NCBI GenBank assembly: GCA_017475035.1
Contig: JAFVGK010000031.1
Coordinates: forward strand, 26,375 to 90,374
DNA from: Blautia sp.
Lineage (GTDB): Bacteria; Bacillota; Clostridia; Lachnospirales; Lachnospiraceae
DNA: 64,000 nt
Direction: 5' to 3'
Shown: positions 56,964 through 64,000 of the stretch, piece after piece
Numbering within the stretch: position 1 is the first letter of the stretch
Layout of the letters: each line of letters opens with the position of its first letter
The notes under the pieces: generated by a model
Database searches by the model: none
What the model saw: the letters and a program-made list of their open reading frames with translations, nothing else
What the model was told of the DNA's origin: nothing
Program-made: the position numbers and the translations under genes

Positions 56964-57061
56964 AGAGAAATTGAGAATGCCTGGTGGTGTGAAAAGGAAA
57001 GCACGGCCAAACCCATGGAGATGAGGGTTCGAATCCCTCCCAGCGCATTCTCTTTTTCTCT
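56964..57061 (+). ncRNA. tRNA-like structured RNA C
   Basis: Nested end stems AGAGAAA/TTTCTCT and GAGAATG/CATTCTC enclose a D-arm-like GTGT/GCAC and a perfect T-arm (GAGGG/CCCTC with TTCGAAT). The anticodon-arm position has only about 14 nt and no 5-bp stem, and no CCA follows the acceptor. So it mimics a tRNA but cannot decode normally. T-rich sequence follows. It could be a decayed tRNA or a functional mimic. Confidence 0.65.
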
Positions 57062-57106
57062 TATATTTTTATGTCGCTCGAACGAGCAGAAAGGAGAGCA
57101 GTATTC

Positions 57107-57259
57107 ATGAGAGCAATGTGGACGATGATGGCAGGGAGCTTGCTGACGCTGGTAACGTTCGGAGCAGGCTTTCTCTGCGGCGGGCTTCTGGCGTATGATG
57201 CAGGAGTGGATTACGCATCTAGGAAAAAGGCGAAGACAGCTGAGGAGGGCAAGGTATGA
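57107..57259 (+). CDS. 50-residue membrane protein
   Basis: ATG 57107 (AAAGGAGAGC upstream). One membrane segment (MAGSLLTLVTFGAGFLCGGLLAY), charged end. Overlaps the next gene by 4 bases. Confidence 0.65.
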   Translation: MRAMWTMMAGSLLTLVTFGAGFLCGGLLAYDAGVDYASRKKAKTAEEGKV

Positions 57260-57399
57260 GCAACCGGGAAGTCCTTGAGTTGTTTGTGGCCTGCGGACTG
57301 CTGGGACTCAGATTCTGCGCCTGGGCTATGGCCGGGGCGGCGATCGGAAACGCGGTGGTCCCGGTGGTTATGGAGGAAATCGGAAAGGAGGAAGTATAA
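57256..57399 (+). CDS. 47-residue hydrophobic protein
   Basis: ATG 57256 to TAA 57399. Hydrophobic middle (LFVACGLLGLRFCAWAMAGAAIGNAVVPVV). GAGGAGGGC upstream. Confidence 0.6.
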   Translation: MSNREVLELFVACGLLGLRFCAWAMAGAAIGNAVVPVVMEEIGKEEV

Positions 57400-57401
57400 G
57401 T

Positions 57402-57515
57402 ATGTGGCAGTATATTCTTAAAGGCACATTCGGACTCGGCTACACCTGCGGTAAGGCGTATCTGGTCGGATTCAAAGCGGCCAGGGCGATCGTGAAGGCG
57501 GTGGTAAAGGTATGA
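57402..57515 (+). CDS. 37-residue basic amphipathic protein
   Basis: ATG 57402 with AAAGGAGG upstream; TGA 57513-57515. Gly-rich start and basic amphipathic end (GFKAARAIVKAVVKV). Overlaps the next start. Confidence 0.58.
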   Translation: MWQYILKGTFGLGYTCGKAYLVGFKAARAIVKAVVKV

Positions 57516-57670
57516 GCACCGTCAAGTACGTCGCCTATGTGGGAGGCATCGTCGGCATTATATTCATCACGGCGATCTGCGTCTCATCCAATTTCGCAAC
57601 CGTGGTCATGACGAATCATAACCGCACCATGACCGCAGCCGAGAAGATCTTCGGCAGAAAGGAACACTGA
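57512..57670 (+). CDS. 52-residue membrane protein
   Basis: ATG 57512 to TGA 57670. One membrane segment (YVAYVGGIVGIIFITAICVSS), basic end. IIF is written ATT ATA TTC. Confidence 0.62.
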   Translation: MSTVKYVAYVGGIVGIIFITAICVSSNFATVVMTNHNRTMTAAEKIFGRKEH

Positions 57671-57672
57671 TC

Positions 57673-58569
57673 ATGGGATTCAGCACAATCCTGAAGGCAG
57701 GCGGCACAGGCGTACGGGTCTGCAGTAAATTCGTAGTGAAGCACCTGCCTACCATCTTAACGGCAGTCGGGACCGTCGGCGTGATTGTCGGCACGGTCCT
57801 GGCAGCCAAGAAGGCTCCTGAGGCGCAGGAAGAGTTTGCCAAGGAGAAGGAAAAGTGGGAGAAGATGACTCCCGAGGAGAAAGAGGAGCATGGAAAGGCC
57901 GAGTACGTCTTCCGCATTGCCAAGGTAGGAGCCAGATATTATGGGCTCGTATGCCTGGTGATCGGAGGATCGATCGTCTGCTTCTGGGTGGCGAACCATA
58001 TCAGTTTGAAGCGGACAGCGGCAGCCGTGGCAGGCCTGAAGGTCGTGAGTGATCAGCTGACCGATGAGGAAGGCAAGTTCAAGGAGAAGTTCGGCAAGAA
58101 GGAAGTCGACAAGGCCAAGGATGAGCTCAATGCGGAGAAGAACAAAGATATTAAGGTCGATCCCGAGATGGCCGCTAAGCTGAACCGCACGATCGGCGAG
58201 TGCGTCTGCTGGGATCCGATCATGAAGCATCCATTCACGTCATCCGCTGAGGCGATCCGGAGAGCCATCCGAATGGTCAAGGACGAGCTCCGGCAGCAGA
58301 TCATCGACGGAGACAAGTATGCGTTTGTGCCTTATTCAGACTTCCTGTGCTGGGCCGGATGCGAGGTAAGAGGTCCGTCTTATGACACAGATGCCGGACA
58401 GTATCTGGGATTCGGTGTCAATGTTACCGAGCGGTCGGTCGGCAATCTGGACGAGCTGATCGACGACGCTGTGGACGTGAGCTGGACAAGTGACATGTTG
58501 GAGGGAGAGATTCCGGTGCTGGCTCTCAAGTACGGAAACCCTCCGAAGTACGCGTATTTCAAGAGCTGA
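57673..58569 (+). CDS. DUF6353-like membrane protein (copy 1)
   Basis: 298 aa. Two membrane segments (LPTILTAVGTVGVIVGTVLAAKKAPEA; YYGLVCLVIGGSIVCFWVANH) with a charged coil between, then a soluble domain (TSSAEAIRRAIRMVKDELRQQIIDG, YSDFLCWAGCE, LGFGVNVTE). The layout and domain match the protein at 61908-62870. The family is common in gut Firmicutes phages; function unknown. A terminator follows. Confidence 0.75.
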   Translation: MGFSTILKAGGTGVRVCSKFVVKHLPTILTAVGTVGVIVGTVLAAKKAPEAQEEFAKEKEKWEKMTPEEKEEHGKAEYVFRIAKVGARYYGLVCLVIGGSIVCFWVANHISLKRTAAAVAGLKVVSDQLTDEEGKFKEKFGKKEVDKAKDELNAEKNKDIKVDPEMAAKLNRTIGECVCWDPIMKHPFTSSAEAIRRAIRMVKDELRQQIIDGDKYAFVPYSDFLCWAGCEVRGPSYDTDAGQYLGFGVNVTERSVGNLDELIDDAVDVSWTSDMLEGEIPVLALKYGNPPKYAYFKS

Positions 58570-58587
58570 ATCACTATCCATATATGG

Positions 58588-58632
58588 ACTGGGCTGCCTG
58601 GTAAGTGGGACGGGCGGCCCTTTCTTTTTGAA
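58588..58632 (+). terminator. Rho-independent terminator
   Basis: GGGCTGCC pairs with GGGCGGCCC across a 14-nt loop; TTTCTTTTTG follows. Confidence 0.82.
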
Positions 58633-58690
58633 TGTTAAATGGTAAATGTTAAATGTTCAATTATGAACGGTTGAAAGGAGAATTATATTC

Positions 58691-59860
58691 ATGGCCATGA
58701 ATGAAAACGAAAGCAAGACTACTGTATCGGCGGGAACCCCGAAGAACAGCGGACGCTATCCCTGGGTCGAGGATGATGGGCTGAAGGCTCTGAGCGAGAT
58801 GGATACGACTCTGATCGACCTGGATGACCAGCTCCGCGGTGTACTGGAAGATATTCAGTACTACTTCGGCCATTATGGCAGCGGAGAAGATAAAGGTATC
58901 ATAGGCGATCTTGACCATGCGATCGAGCTCCTCATACCGCGGCTCGGCTACCAGAAGGCTCTGATACGCTCACAGTACAATAAGAAGGCAACACAGCTGA
59001 ACGAGCTGGCAATCGCCTATGCACAGATCTGTGATAAGAACGCCAAGCTCGAGGAAGACTGCAAGAGACATGTCGACGACTGCAGCAACACGGCTCAGCA
59101 CTGCGTAAAACTGCAGACAGAGCTCAAGAACGAGCAGAACCGTGCCGAGAGAGATCGTGCGTATCTCAAGAATCAGATTATAGCGCTCCATCAGTATAAC
59201 TGTCAGATCCATGACGAATGCACTGACCTGCAGCAGAAGCTGAACACCACCAAGGGTGAACTCGAGGACACGCGTGATAATCTTGTAGTCGCTCGCAACA
59301 TGTACCTGCGGGAGTGCGACAAGACCAAGAAACTCGCTGAGCAGGTGGATGCACGCGACAACATTATTGCAGATCTTACGGCCGATCTTGAAGACTGGAA
59401 AGAGCGAACTGCGGAGCTGGAAGAGGAACTCGAATACGAGCAGGACGACACGAGGTATGACCGCGGATATCGTCACGGTTCGGAAGAACTGTATGATGCA
59501 CTCAAGGTCATGATCGACATGATCCGCCGTGATGATGACTTCTACAAGGTGTTCGATATCGATGAAAACGCGAACGACGATGATATTGTCAAACTGTTCG
59601 ATCAGATGAGCGCCGAAGAGTTCCTGAATGCCTGCCGGAATTACAGGAACCAGATCGTCAGAGAGATCAAGGTCGGTGACGAGATTGTTGACCTGGCCCA
59701 CGGAGATCATATGATCGTGATTGACGTCAATGATGACAGCTATAAGTGTGTGGTCAGACTCGCCCAGCCGCCGGTCCACCGCCCGAAGAAGATCTGCTCG
59801 AAGACCGGAAGGCACTACCTGCACGTACCGTTCGACTATGACGGACGCGAGCGAGGCTGA
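58691..59860 (+). CDS. Long coiled-coil protein with VGDE...KTGRH end (copy 3)
   Basis: 389 aa. A coiled coil of about 220 residues follows a polar start. The end has the helical segment (MSAEEFLNACRNYRNQIV), IKVGDEIVDLAHGDHMIVI and KICSKTGRHYLHVPFDYDG, the same module as in 38094 and 51652. Codon use is GC-rich, unlike the other two copies. Confidence 0.75.
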   Translation: MAMNENESKTTVSAGTPKNSGRYPWVEDDGLKALSEMDTTLIDLDDQLRGVLEDIQYYFGHYGSGEDKGIIGDLDHAIELLIPRLGYQKALIRSQYNKKATQLNELAIAYAQICDKNAKLEEDCKRHVDDCSNTAQHCVKLQTELKNEQNRAERDRAYLKNQIIALHQYNCQIHDECTDLQQKLNTTKGELEDTRDNLVVARNMYLRECDKTKKLAEQVDARDNIIADLTADLEDWKERTAELEEELEYEQDDTRYDRGYRHGSEELYDALKVMIDMIRRDDDFYKVFDIDENANDDDIVKLFDQMSAEEFLNACRNYRNQIVREIKVGDEIVDLAHGDHMIVIDVNDDSYKCVVRLAQPPVHRPKKICSKTGRHYLHVPFDYDGRERG

Positions 59861-59914
59861 GAATCCGGGCTTCGCGGTTTGTTAGAGGCTGTGTGACTGA
59901 TATTCGTCCGCAGC

Positions 59915-59940
59915 CTCGCAATTTTTACATCCCTTATAAT
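59915..59940 (+). promoter_or_regulatory. CTCGC-type promoter element 15
   Basis: CTCGCA, 14 nt with TTTTTACAT, perfect TATAAT. Confidence 0.82.
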
Positions 59941-59986
59941 GGAAGGAATTCCAAATATTATATCTAAAAAAAAAGGAGAGCTGAAA

Positions 59987-60343
59987 ATGGAAAACAAGAA
60001 AGTTCAGGAAGGTCAGTTTACGGAGATTCATGAGGTTAAGAACCCTGAAGCAGAATCCCAGCAGCAGACGAACACCGCCCCGGAAGAGGGCAAGACGGAT
60101 GCGCCCAAGGCCGAAAGCAAGATGAAGAGCATTGCGAAGAAAGTCGGGAAGGCACTACTGAAAGAGGCCGCATATGTCGGTGTCGGTATCGTAGTGACTC
60201 TCGGTATCTTCGGCATTCTCGGTGCTGCGGCCGGCGGCAAGAAGTCGGACGATGAGGACGGTGACAGCGAGGATTCGGATCAGGAGACCGATGACTCCGG
60301 TGACGTTACCGAGAGCAGTGACAGCGGAAGCTCGGAGGAATGA
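59987..60343 (+). CDS. Single-pass membrane protein with acidic tail
   Basis: 118 aa from ATG 59987 (AAAAGGAGAGC upstream). Polar start, one membrane segment (AAYVGVGIVVTLGIFGILGAAAGG) and a very acidic Ser/Asp tail. Overlaps the next gene by 4 bases. Confidence 0.68.
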   Translation: MENKKVQEGQFTEIHEVKNPEAESQQQTNTAPEEGKTDAPKAESKMKSIAKKVGKALLKEAAYVGVGIVVTLGIFGILGAAAGGKKSDDEDGDSEDSDQETDDSGDVTESSDSGSSEE

Positions 60344-60516
60344 TATTGGAGAGGATAACCAATATGGGGCCTGTGCAGAAATGCATGGGTCCCAGCTTTT
60401 TCGATGAGCATCCGACGGTCTATGTGAAGGAAGCGCGGGAGGGAGCCAGAGTGGAGCGGACGGATATTCTGGCGTCAAGGCCTCGCGAAAATTCCATCTC
60501 TCTTAATGAGAGCTAA
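60340..60516 (+). CDS. 58-residue hypothetical protein over a promoter element
   Basis: ATG 60340 to TAA 60516. Its last codons run through promoter element 16, which is unusual in this window. GGAGG lies upstream. It may be real or chance. Confidence 0.45.
   Translation: MILERITNMGPVQKCMGPSFFDEHPTVYVKEAREGARVERTDILASRPRENSISLNES
60482..60507 (+). promoter_or_regulatory. CTCGC-type promoter element 16
   Basis: CTCGCG, 14 nt with TTCCAT, CTTAAT. GATATT lies just upstream. Confidence 0.72.
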
Positions 60517-60549
60517 TCTCATTAAGATATTTGAAAGGAGAGCAGAACA

Positions 60550-60927
60550 ATGAAAGTGGTTATTCCGGTGAAAGAACTGGCAAAGAAAGGAATTAAGTTC
60601 GTCGCGAATATGGGAGTTGATGCCGCAGCCTGTGGATGTATTGCGGCCGCGGTGCCTGTCGCACTCATGAATCCTGTGGTTGCAGGACTCGTGGTGCTGG
60701 GAGGCGCAACGAGTGCAATGGCATTCAATGACAAGGTGGTCAACGGATTCATCGACGAATCGGTGGACAATGTCTGTGATTACTGGAAGGAGACCGTACA
60801 GACGGCGAAGGATGCTGTATATTCCATCAAATACGCCAACGAGATGGAGCGCAGACAGAAAGAAGAAGCTGCAAAGCAGAAAGAAAACGAAAAAGAAAAC
60901 AAAGAGTCTGACAATAAGAAAGACTGA
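60550..60927 (+). CDS. Membrane protein with charged tail
   Basis: 125 aa, AAAGGAGAGC upstream. A hydrophobic, Ala/Val-rich segment of about 45 residues (ACGCIAAAVPVALMNPVVAGLVVLGGA) and a Glu/Lys-rich tail. A terminator follows. Confidence 0.68.
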   Translation: MKVVIPVKELAKKGIKFVANMGVDAAACGCIAAAVPVALMNPVVAGLVVLGGATSAMAFNDKVVNGFIDESVDNVCDYWKETVQTAKDAVYSIKYANEMERRQKEEAAKQKENEKENKESDNKKD

Positions 60928-60941
60928 TAAGAAAAGATCGT

Positions 60942-60970
60942 GGGGCAAACGCCTCACTTTCTTTTTGCTT
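60942..60970 (+). terminator. Rho-independent terminator
   Basis: GTGGGGC pairs with GCCTCAC around AAAC (one G-U); TTTCTTTTTG follows. Confidence 0.75.
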
Positions 60971-60973
60971 TTC

Positions 60974-61045
60974 GAGTCTCTGAAAGAGACGAGGAATGAT
61001 CGAGCGAAGCGAGATAGCAGCGAACTCATGAAATGAGTGAGCAAC
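60974..61045 (+). repeat. String of three short hairpins
   Basis: GTCTCTgaaAGAGAC, a GAGCGAAGCGAG palindrome-like unit and CTCATgaaATGAG lie in a row. No gene is seen at 60930-61160. The hairpins could be part of an untranslated leader or protein sites. Confidence 0.5.
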
Positions 61046-61166
61046 ACGGTACTGATATTCTTCGCAGATCAAACGTCTCACAAAATTTTTCGCCCGGGGA
61101 CGACTCAAACCGGGATTTGGAATACAAATCACAACTATTATATTCAAAAGAAAGGGGTAATCGACA

Positions 61167-61886
61167 TTGGCTGAAAGAAAATTGGAACTGAACGACCTGC
61201 CGTCCAACTCGAAGACCAAAAACACGGTGGGAGAGAAAGAATCAAATGACAAAGATATTCAGGAAAAACACGTCGAACGGGCAGCTACCGGCAAGACCCA
61301 CACAAGGCGGGAGAGCTTCGGCCGCAAGTTCATGAAGACCTTCTTCGAGGGTAACTTCCAGGACACCAAAAAATATTTGGTGGAGGATGTGGTGAAGCCC
61401 GCGATCAAGGAGAACCTGGCAGATGCAATCAACGCAGCAGTCGGAATGATGCTCTTCAACGAGGTCCGACGGGGTGCCGGATCACGTCGCGGCGGCAATG
61501 GAAACAGCTCGAGGGTGAGCTACGGCGGATATTTCAACGGCGGATCCGGCGGCAACGGACGGCGTGAGAAGATGCCTTCGTATCAGAACTCGAGTGATTC
61601 TCCGAGCCGGGTCGCGGAGCTCATGAAGGAGACGCGAGGAGAGGCGGAGGATGTACTGGATATTCTGCAGGAGGTCCTCGAGAACTATGATCAGGTGACG
61701 GTCGCGGACTATTATGACGCATTCGGCTACACCAGCGACGACTTCCAGGACAACAAGTTTGGATGGAAGAATCTGGATGGCGTGATGGTCAAGCGGGTAC
61801 GCGGCGGTATTTACGATGATGAGAGCAGGCGGTGGGTCGACGGATTCATGCTGACCATGCCGCGCGAGATCGCTCTGACGCGATAA
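61167..61886 (+). CDS. Hypothetical protein with Gly-rich linker
   Basis: 239 aa from TTG 61167 (AAAGGGG upstream). Charged start, amphipathic middle (VVKPAIKENLADAINAAVGMML), a Gly/Ser/Asn-rich linker (SRRGGNGNSSRVSYGGYFNGG) and an acidic C-terminal domain (YDAFGYTSDDFQDNKFGW). The pattern is found beside DUF6353-like genes in gut phages. Role unknown. Confidence 0.68.
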   Translation: MAERKLELNDLPSNSKTKNTVGEKESNDKDIQEKHVERAATGKTHTRRESFGRKFMKTFFEGNFQDTKKYLVEDVVKPAIKENLADAINAAVGMMLFNEVRRGAGSRRGGNGNSSRVSYGGYFNGGSGGNGRREKMPSYQNSSDSPSRVAELMKETRGEAEDVLDILQEVLENYDQVTVADYYDAFGYTSDDFQDNKFGWKNLDGVMVKRVRGGIYDDESRRWVDGFMLTMPREIALTR

Positions 61887-61907
61887 GAAAAGAGGAGGAA
61901 TACTATT

Positions 61908-62870
61908 ATGGGTAAGATGCAAGCGGTAGGCGCTGTATCGGGCGTCATTGCAAAAGCAGGCGGAAAGGCCCTTCTGAAGTGCAAGAAGGCCTCGCCTGAG
62001 CTGCTGCTGGCCGGTGGAATCTTGTGCGGGGTTGCGGCGCTGGTGGCCGCGGTATGCTGCACAAAGAAGGCCATGCAGGATGAGGAACTCGGGGAACTGA
62101 GTCAGGAGCTGGATGATATTCAGGTACGGGAAGACGAAGCACTCAAGGCCGCGGAGGCTGACGGTGTGCTGAAGGAAGCCAGGAAAGATATTCTGGTGGA
62201 GTCCAGGAAGGCCAGTCTGAAGACCTACGGAAAGGTCTGTGTGAGGTGCGCCAAGATCTTCGCGCCGGTGATCATCTTCACGGTGGCGAGCGTGGGGCTG
62301 ACTCTGGCCTCGCACGGTGTATTGAAGGCTCGTTATGCGGGTGCTGTGGCGGCTTATACGGCACTGGACGAGAGCTTCAAGGACTACCGGAAACGGAATG
62401 CCGCGATCATCGGGGAAGAGGCCGAACGCAAGTTCTATAACGGCGTACAGGATGTGACGGTGGAGCGTGTGGACGAGGAAACCGGCAAAAAGAAGAAAGA
62501 AACCGTTGCCAAGAAGGTCACGGAGACCAAGAAATCACCTTATGAGTTCGAGTTTGACAAGAGCACCGCACCTCTGACCTGGAGCCCCAATCAGGACCGC
62601 AACTTCACCTTCCTGAGGCAGGTACAGAGCTATCTGAATGATAAATTCCATGCACAGGGACATCTGTTTATGAATGAGGCCCTGGATGAGCTTGGCATGG
62701 AGAGAACTCAGGCCGGAGCACTTGTTGGATGGGTTGTCGGCGGTGACGGAGATGGCTTCGTTGACCTCGGATTCACGGAGTACTACACAGATGAGTACTG
62801 TGATATTCACGGAGTGAAGTCCATTCACCTGAACATGAACGTCGACGGCGTCATCTACGACAAGATCTGA
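61908..62870 (+). CDS. DUF6353-like membrane protein (copy 2)
   Basis: 320 aa. Two membrane segments (LLLAGGILCGVAALVAAVCCTKKAM; FAPVIIFTVASVGLTLASHGVL), a charged region with EETGKKKKETVAKK, then a soluble domain (RNFTFLRQVQSYLNDKFHAQGHLFMNEALDELG, AGALVGWVVG). Domain order equals that of 57673-58569, so both are paralogues. The soluble domain keeps the ALxxLG...GWxxG...VxLG pattern. Confidence 0.75.
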   Translation: MGKMQAVGAVSGVIAKAGGKALLKCKKASPELLLAGGILCGVAALVAAVCCTKKAMQDEELGELSQELDDIQVREDEALKAAEADGVLKEARKDILVESRKASLKTYGKVCVRCAKIFAPVIIFTVASVGLTLASHGVLKARYAGAVAAYTALDESFKDYRKRNAAIIGEEAERKFYNGVQDVTVERVDEETGKKKKETVAKKVTETKKSPYEFEFDKSTAPLTWSPNQDRNFTFLRQVQSYLNDKFHAQGHLFMNEALDELGMERTQAGALVGWVVGGDGDGFVDLGFTEYYTDEYCDIHGVKSIHLNMNVDGVIYDKI

Positions 62871-63204
62871 TATTTTTGTGGCTACGGTTATGGACAAATG
62901 GCAGAAATTTCCTGAAACTTTTCTGAAAGAATCGTGTTTTAGGGGTACTGAGAGTATGATAAAGTCATGGTATAGGCCGCTTTCGACGTTTATAAGGCCT
63001 TAAAAGCCTGATATTTCGGCTGTTTTGGCCAAATCGGAGGAAATTCCGGTCAAAAGTGAATAGAAAATCGCGAGAAATCGTGGTTGTTGCGTATTTTGGA
63101 GAGCCCGGTGGACAGTTTTATGGACAAAAATTTCGAGGAAATGTCGAAAAGTGCCATCTGTCCATCGGTGTTTTGAACTTGATTCGTTGGAAAGGAGCGT
63201 GCTG
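62871..63204 (+). other. Intergenic region with GGACA repeats, no gene seen
   Basis: The stretch holds three ATGGACA/GTGGACA units (near 62890, 63109 and 63121) and CTGTCCATC in inverse form near 63159. GTGGACA-5 nt-ATGGACA then ATTTCGAG near 63109-63136 resembles 29308-29339 beside attP. Other short elements are AAGGCCTT and two GATATT. It may be a control region, origin or recombination site. Confidence 0.45.
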
Positions 63205-64000
63205 ATGAAGGCGGCATTATATTTCCTGGCGGGTGTGGCAATCGGCTCGGCAGCCACATTTCTCGTCGTTAAAGGATATTTGGAGAAGAAAGCTGAGCAA
63301 AGAATCGAGGAAGAAGTGGCGTCGGTGAAAGAGACTTACCTGAAGCGAGCAGCAGCGAAGGATCTGGCCGACAAGAATACCAGGGCGAAGAAGGAGCTTC
63401 AGGACGGAGGTTCCGGTAAGAATGATTCGGGCAACGGCGAGACTGATATTTCGAAGGACAGCTCGGAGCCTGATGATTCAGAACTGAGTCCGGATCCGGA
63501 CGACCCGGAGGAAAAGGAACTCATCAAAGATATTCGGAAGATCAGACGGAGCTATAACCGGAATGTATTCGAGGATTACGGCGACTTGGATTCCGGTTCG
63601 GGCGCTTCCGGGAAATCGAAGCGGAAGAACATCTGGGAAAGCCTCGGCAACAACATGGATCGTCAGGATCGGATCGACGAGGAATTCGACGACGGACTGG
63701 CCGAGGGAGGACCCAGGGAAGGTCTAAACGAGAAGCCGTATCCGATCACGGCGGAAGAATTTGCGAATGAGAATCGGCACTTTGACAAGACTACCATCTT
63801 TTACTATGGGGACGGCACCGCGGTGGACCAGTCGGACTACAGAGAACGTCTGATCGATGACCTGGACCAGCTGATCGGCAAAGACAATCTGCGTCAGTTG
63901 GGTGTTCTGGCGGATGACGAGGGTGTCGTCCTGATTCGAAATGAAATGAGGAGCACGGACTATGAGATCATCCTTCAGGAAGGGAATTATATTCCTGACA
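63205..64000 (+). CDS. Membrane-anchored protein, 3' end beyond the window
   Basis: 265 residues are visible from ATG 63205 (AAAGGAG upstream); the frame has no stop before the edge. One N-terminal membrane segment (LYFLAGVAIGSAATFLVV), a coiled coil, an acidic linker (SSEPDDSELSPDPDDPEE) and the start of a soluble domain (PYPITAEEFANENRHFDKTTIFYYGDGTAVD). It resembles proteins next to DUF6353-like genes in gut phages. Confidence 0.72.
   Translation, partial: MKAALYFLAGVAIGSAATFLVVKGYLEKKAEQRIEEEVASVKETYLKRAAAKDLADKNTRAKKELQDGGSGKNDSGNGETDISKDSSEPDDSELSPDPDDPEEKELIKDIRKIRRSYNRNVFEDYGDLDSGSGASGKSKRKNIWESLGNNMDRQDRIDEEFDDGLAEGGPREGLNEKPYPITAEEFANENRHFDKTTIFYYGDGTAVDQSDYRERLIDDLDQLIGKDNLRQLGVLADDEGVVLIRNEMRSTDYEIILQEGNYIPD

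Noticed and set aside
1-64000. Avoidance of GATATC (EcoRV type) as the reason for GATATT excess
   Set aside because: GATATC still occurs about 14 times, close to chance, so there is no clear avoidance.
1-64000. CRISPR array
   Set aside because: No regularly spaced direct repeats with spacers; the CTCGC elements are far apart and precede genes.

Overview
The window is one continuous stretch of a temperate siphophage genome, read almost entirely from the + strand. The likely host is a gut Clostridia (Lachnospiraceae or Ruminococcaceae type). The evidence is strong AAAGGAG ribosome binding sites, an HK97-type head, a Dit/Tal/BppU baseplate, a tail-lysozyme plus peptidoglycan-binding endolysin, and a candidate attP that resembles the 3' end of a Firmicutes tmRNA gene. 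Phage genes and phage-specific repeats lie on both sides of this attP, so the sequence looks like a free or circular phage genome rather than an integrated prophage. Terminase (apart from a possible 39-codon tail at the left edge), DNA polymerase and primase are not in the window, so the whole genome is larger than 64 kb.

Layout: 0.2-8.5 kb holds head and connector genes, the major tail protein and the tail chaperones; 8.5-14.3 kb the tape measure gene; 14.3-18.2 kb Dit, Tal and small baseplate-region genes; 18.2-20.3 kb lysis genes; 20.4-23.6 kb fibre and receptor-binding protein; 23.6-23.85 kb the only clear minus-strand gene, an XRE regulator; 25.6-29.2 kb small genes, a stand-alone integrase core-binding domain, the integrase and attP; 29.3-64 kb a long accessory region of small, tightly overlapping genes. 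That region includes RadC-like, SPFH, dCTP deaminase, ThyX-like, DUF3310, DUF5662 and two DUF6353-like genes, many Cys-pair microproteins, many short membrane proteins, one tRNA-Ile(UAU) and several structured RNAs.

The most notable signals are these. (1) Sixteen 26-bp promoter-like elements at 24.6-60.5 kb all have a CTCGC box exactly 14 nt before a TWTAAT -10 box; each precedes a small gene or a structured RNA. (2) The capsid gene carries three layers of recoding: a protease-capsid fusion, two in-frame internal start sites, and a -1 frameshift site (AAACCCT plus nested stems) that adds a 129-residue domain. (3) The endolysin has an internal start exactly at its wall-binding domain. (4) The hexamer GATATT is strongly over-represented on one strand, in several reading frames and between genes. 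(5) A motif around AATTCAAAATGGAA recurs at the 5' ends of transcription units in the left half. (6) A duplicated integrase core-binding domain is encoded directly upstream of the integrase. Protein-family names come from recognising the sequences by eye; no database search was run, and all motif counts are hand counts.
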